A stretch of 64,000 nt of DNA from positions 248,001 to 312,000 of the forward strand of contig NZ_BMSG01000004.1 in assembly GCF_014649035.1 (NCBI RefSeq), written 5' to 3'. The stretch comes from Streptomyces sindenensis. GTDB lineage: Bacteria; Actinomycetota; Actinomycetes; Streptomycetales; Streptomycetaceae. Made by a program: the position numbers and the translations under genes. The notes beneath the pieces were generated by a model. It had not been told where the DNA came from, did no database searches, and saw nothing but the letters and a program-made list of their open reading frames with translations. Below are positions 63,703-64,000 of the stretch, in pieces (the stretch's first letter is position 1; the number at the start of each line of letters is the position of its first letter).

Positions 63703-64000
63703 GTGAGCAACCAGTCAGTGAGCAGACCGGCACGCGGTCCGGCGGCGCCCCGCACGCCGCGCAGTCCGGAAGCCCGGCAGCGGCAGCAGGACATCCTGGC
63801 CATCGCCATGGACACCTTCGCCGCCCGCGGCTACAACAACGCCTCGCTCGCCGAGATCGCGGACCGGGTCGGGCTCACCCAGGCAGGGGTGCTGCACTAC
63901 TTCCGCTCCAAGGCTCTTCTTCTCACCAGCGTGCTCGAACTGCGCGACCAGCGGGACATCGAGCAGCTCGGCCCCGACCGCCCCCAGGGGCTGGACTTCC
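63703..64000 (+). CDS. TetR/AcrR-family regulator, N-terminal part (cut by window edge)
   Basis: Only 99 codons are present, from GTG 63703. The helix-turn-helix is AMDTFAARGYNNASLAEIADRVGLTQAGVLHYFRSKALLL, standard TetR. It is divergent from the GH30 glycosidase and likely represses it or itself via the palindrome at 63611-63626. The ligand-binding domain is outside the window. Confidence 0.9.
   Translation, partial: MSNQSVSRPARGPAAPRTPRSPEARQRQQDILAIAMDTFAARGYNNASLAEIADRVGLTQAGVLHYFRSKALLLTSVLELRDQRDIEQLGPDRPQGLDF

Overview
This window is high-GC actinobacterial chromosome, almost certainly Streptomyces. The support is direct: a two-domain geosmin synthase, an NsdA-type developmental regulator, a gamma-butyrolactone receptor/synthase pair, sugar ABC transporters without their own ATPase, cysteine-free (zinc-independent) L31/L33 ribosomal proteins, an AA10 chitin/cellulose oxidase under a DasR-like site, and strong G/C third-codon bias throughout. 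I see no rRNA or tRNA genes, no insertion sequence and no CRISPR array.

Layout. 1-4.4 kb: an acyl-CoA synthetase (cut by the window edge) diverges from a tight four-gene operon (crotonase, tandem OB-fold protein, two thiolase-like proteins) across a 17-bp palindrome. 4.5-10 kb: a small conserved protein, geosmin synthase, a secreted SLT lysozyme-like protein with a structured 5' leader, and a phosphotransferase. 10-14 kb: NsdA-like regulator, a PAS-SpoIIE phosphatase, and the Zur-type L33/L31 pair. 14-20 kb: YoaK-type membrane protein, TPR protein, VanZ protein with a (KGTGT)n tail, DUF4389 protein, WYL regulator, DinB protein and an AlkZ-like winged-helix protein. 20-25 kb: DUF4230 protein, LPMO, a secreted TNT-type NAD-glycohydrolase candidate with a small downstream partner, a mycothiol-transferase-like protein, and a type I signal peptidase.

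25-29.5 kb is a fructose PTS operon (fruR-fruK-fruA, followed by an HPr gene). 29.6-37.3 kb holds scattered small and single genes (DUF6296, PepSY lipoprotein, beta-lactamase-like hydrolase, acetyltransferase, a large NB-ARC/TPR protein, alpha/beta hydrolase, zinc-ribbon, DUF6630). 37.2-38.1 kb is an intergenic stretch with a 13-bp x 13 minisatellite, followed by an alpha-glucoside-type ABC transporter and GH13 enzyme (38.1-43.1 kb). 43.4-51.4 kb: acyltransferase, DinB, VOC protein, GH114, an O-methyltransferase preceded by an iron-box-like palindrome, a LysG/LysE pair, an oxidoreductase and a GlxA-type AraC regulator.

51.5-55 kb is the most coherent signalling unit: a ScbR-type receptor divergent from a ScbA/AfsA-type synthase, an overlapping NmrA-type reductase, and a second ScbR-like regulator, with two autoregulatory-element-like sites. 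55.4-64 kb: XRE regulator divergent from a zinc alcohol dehydrogenase, AI-2E transporter, a HelD/HelR-type RNA-polymerase-recycling ATPase with two inverted repeats in its promoter region, a frameshifted SRPBCC gene remnant, and a GH30+CBM13 secreted glycosidase divergent from a TetR regulator (cut by the right edge) across a palindromic operator.

All functional calls are from reading the sequence and knowledge of families; no searches were run.
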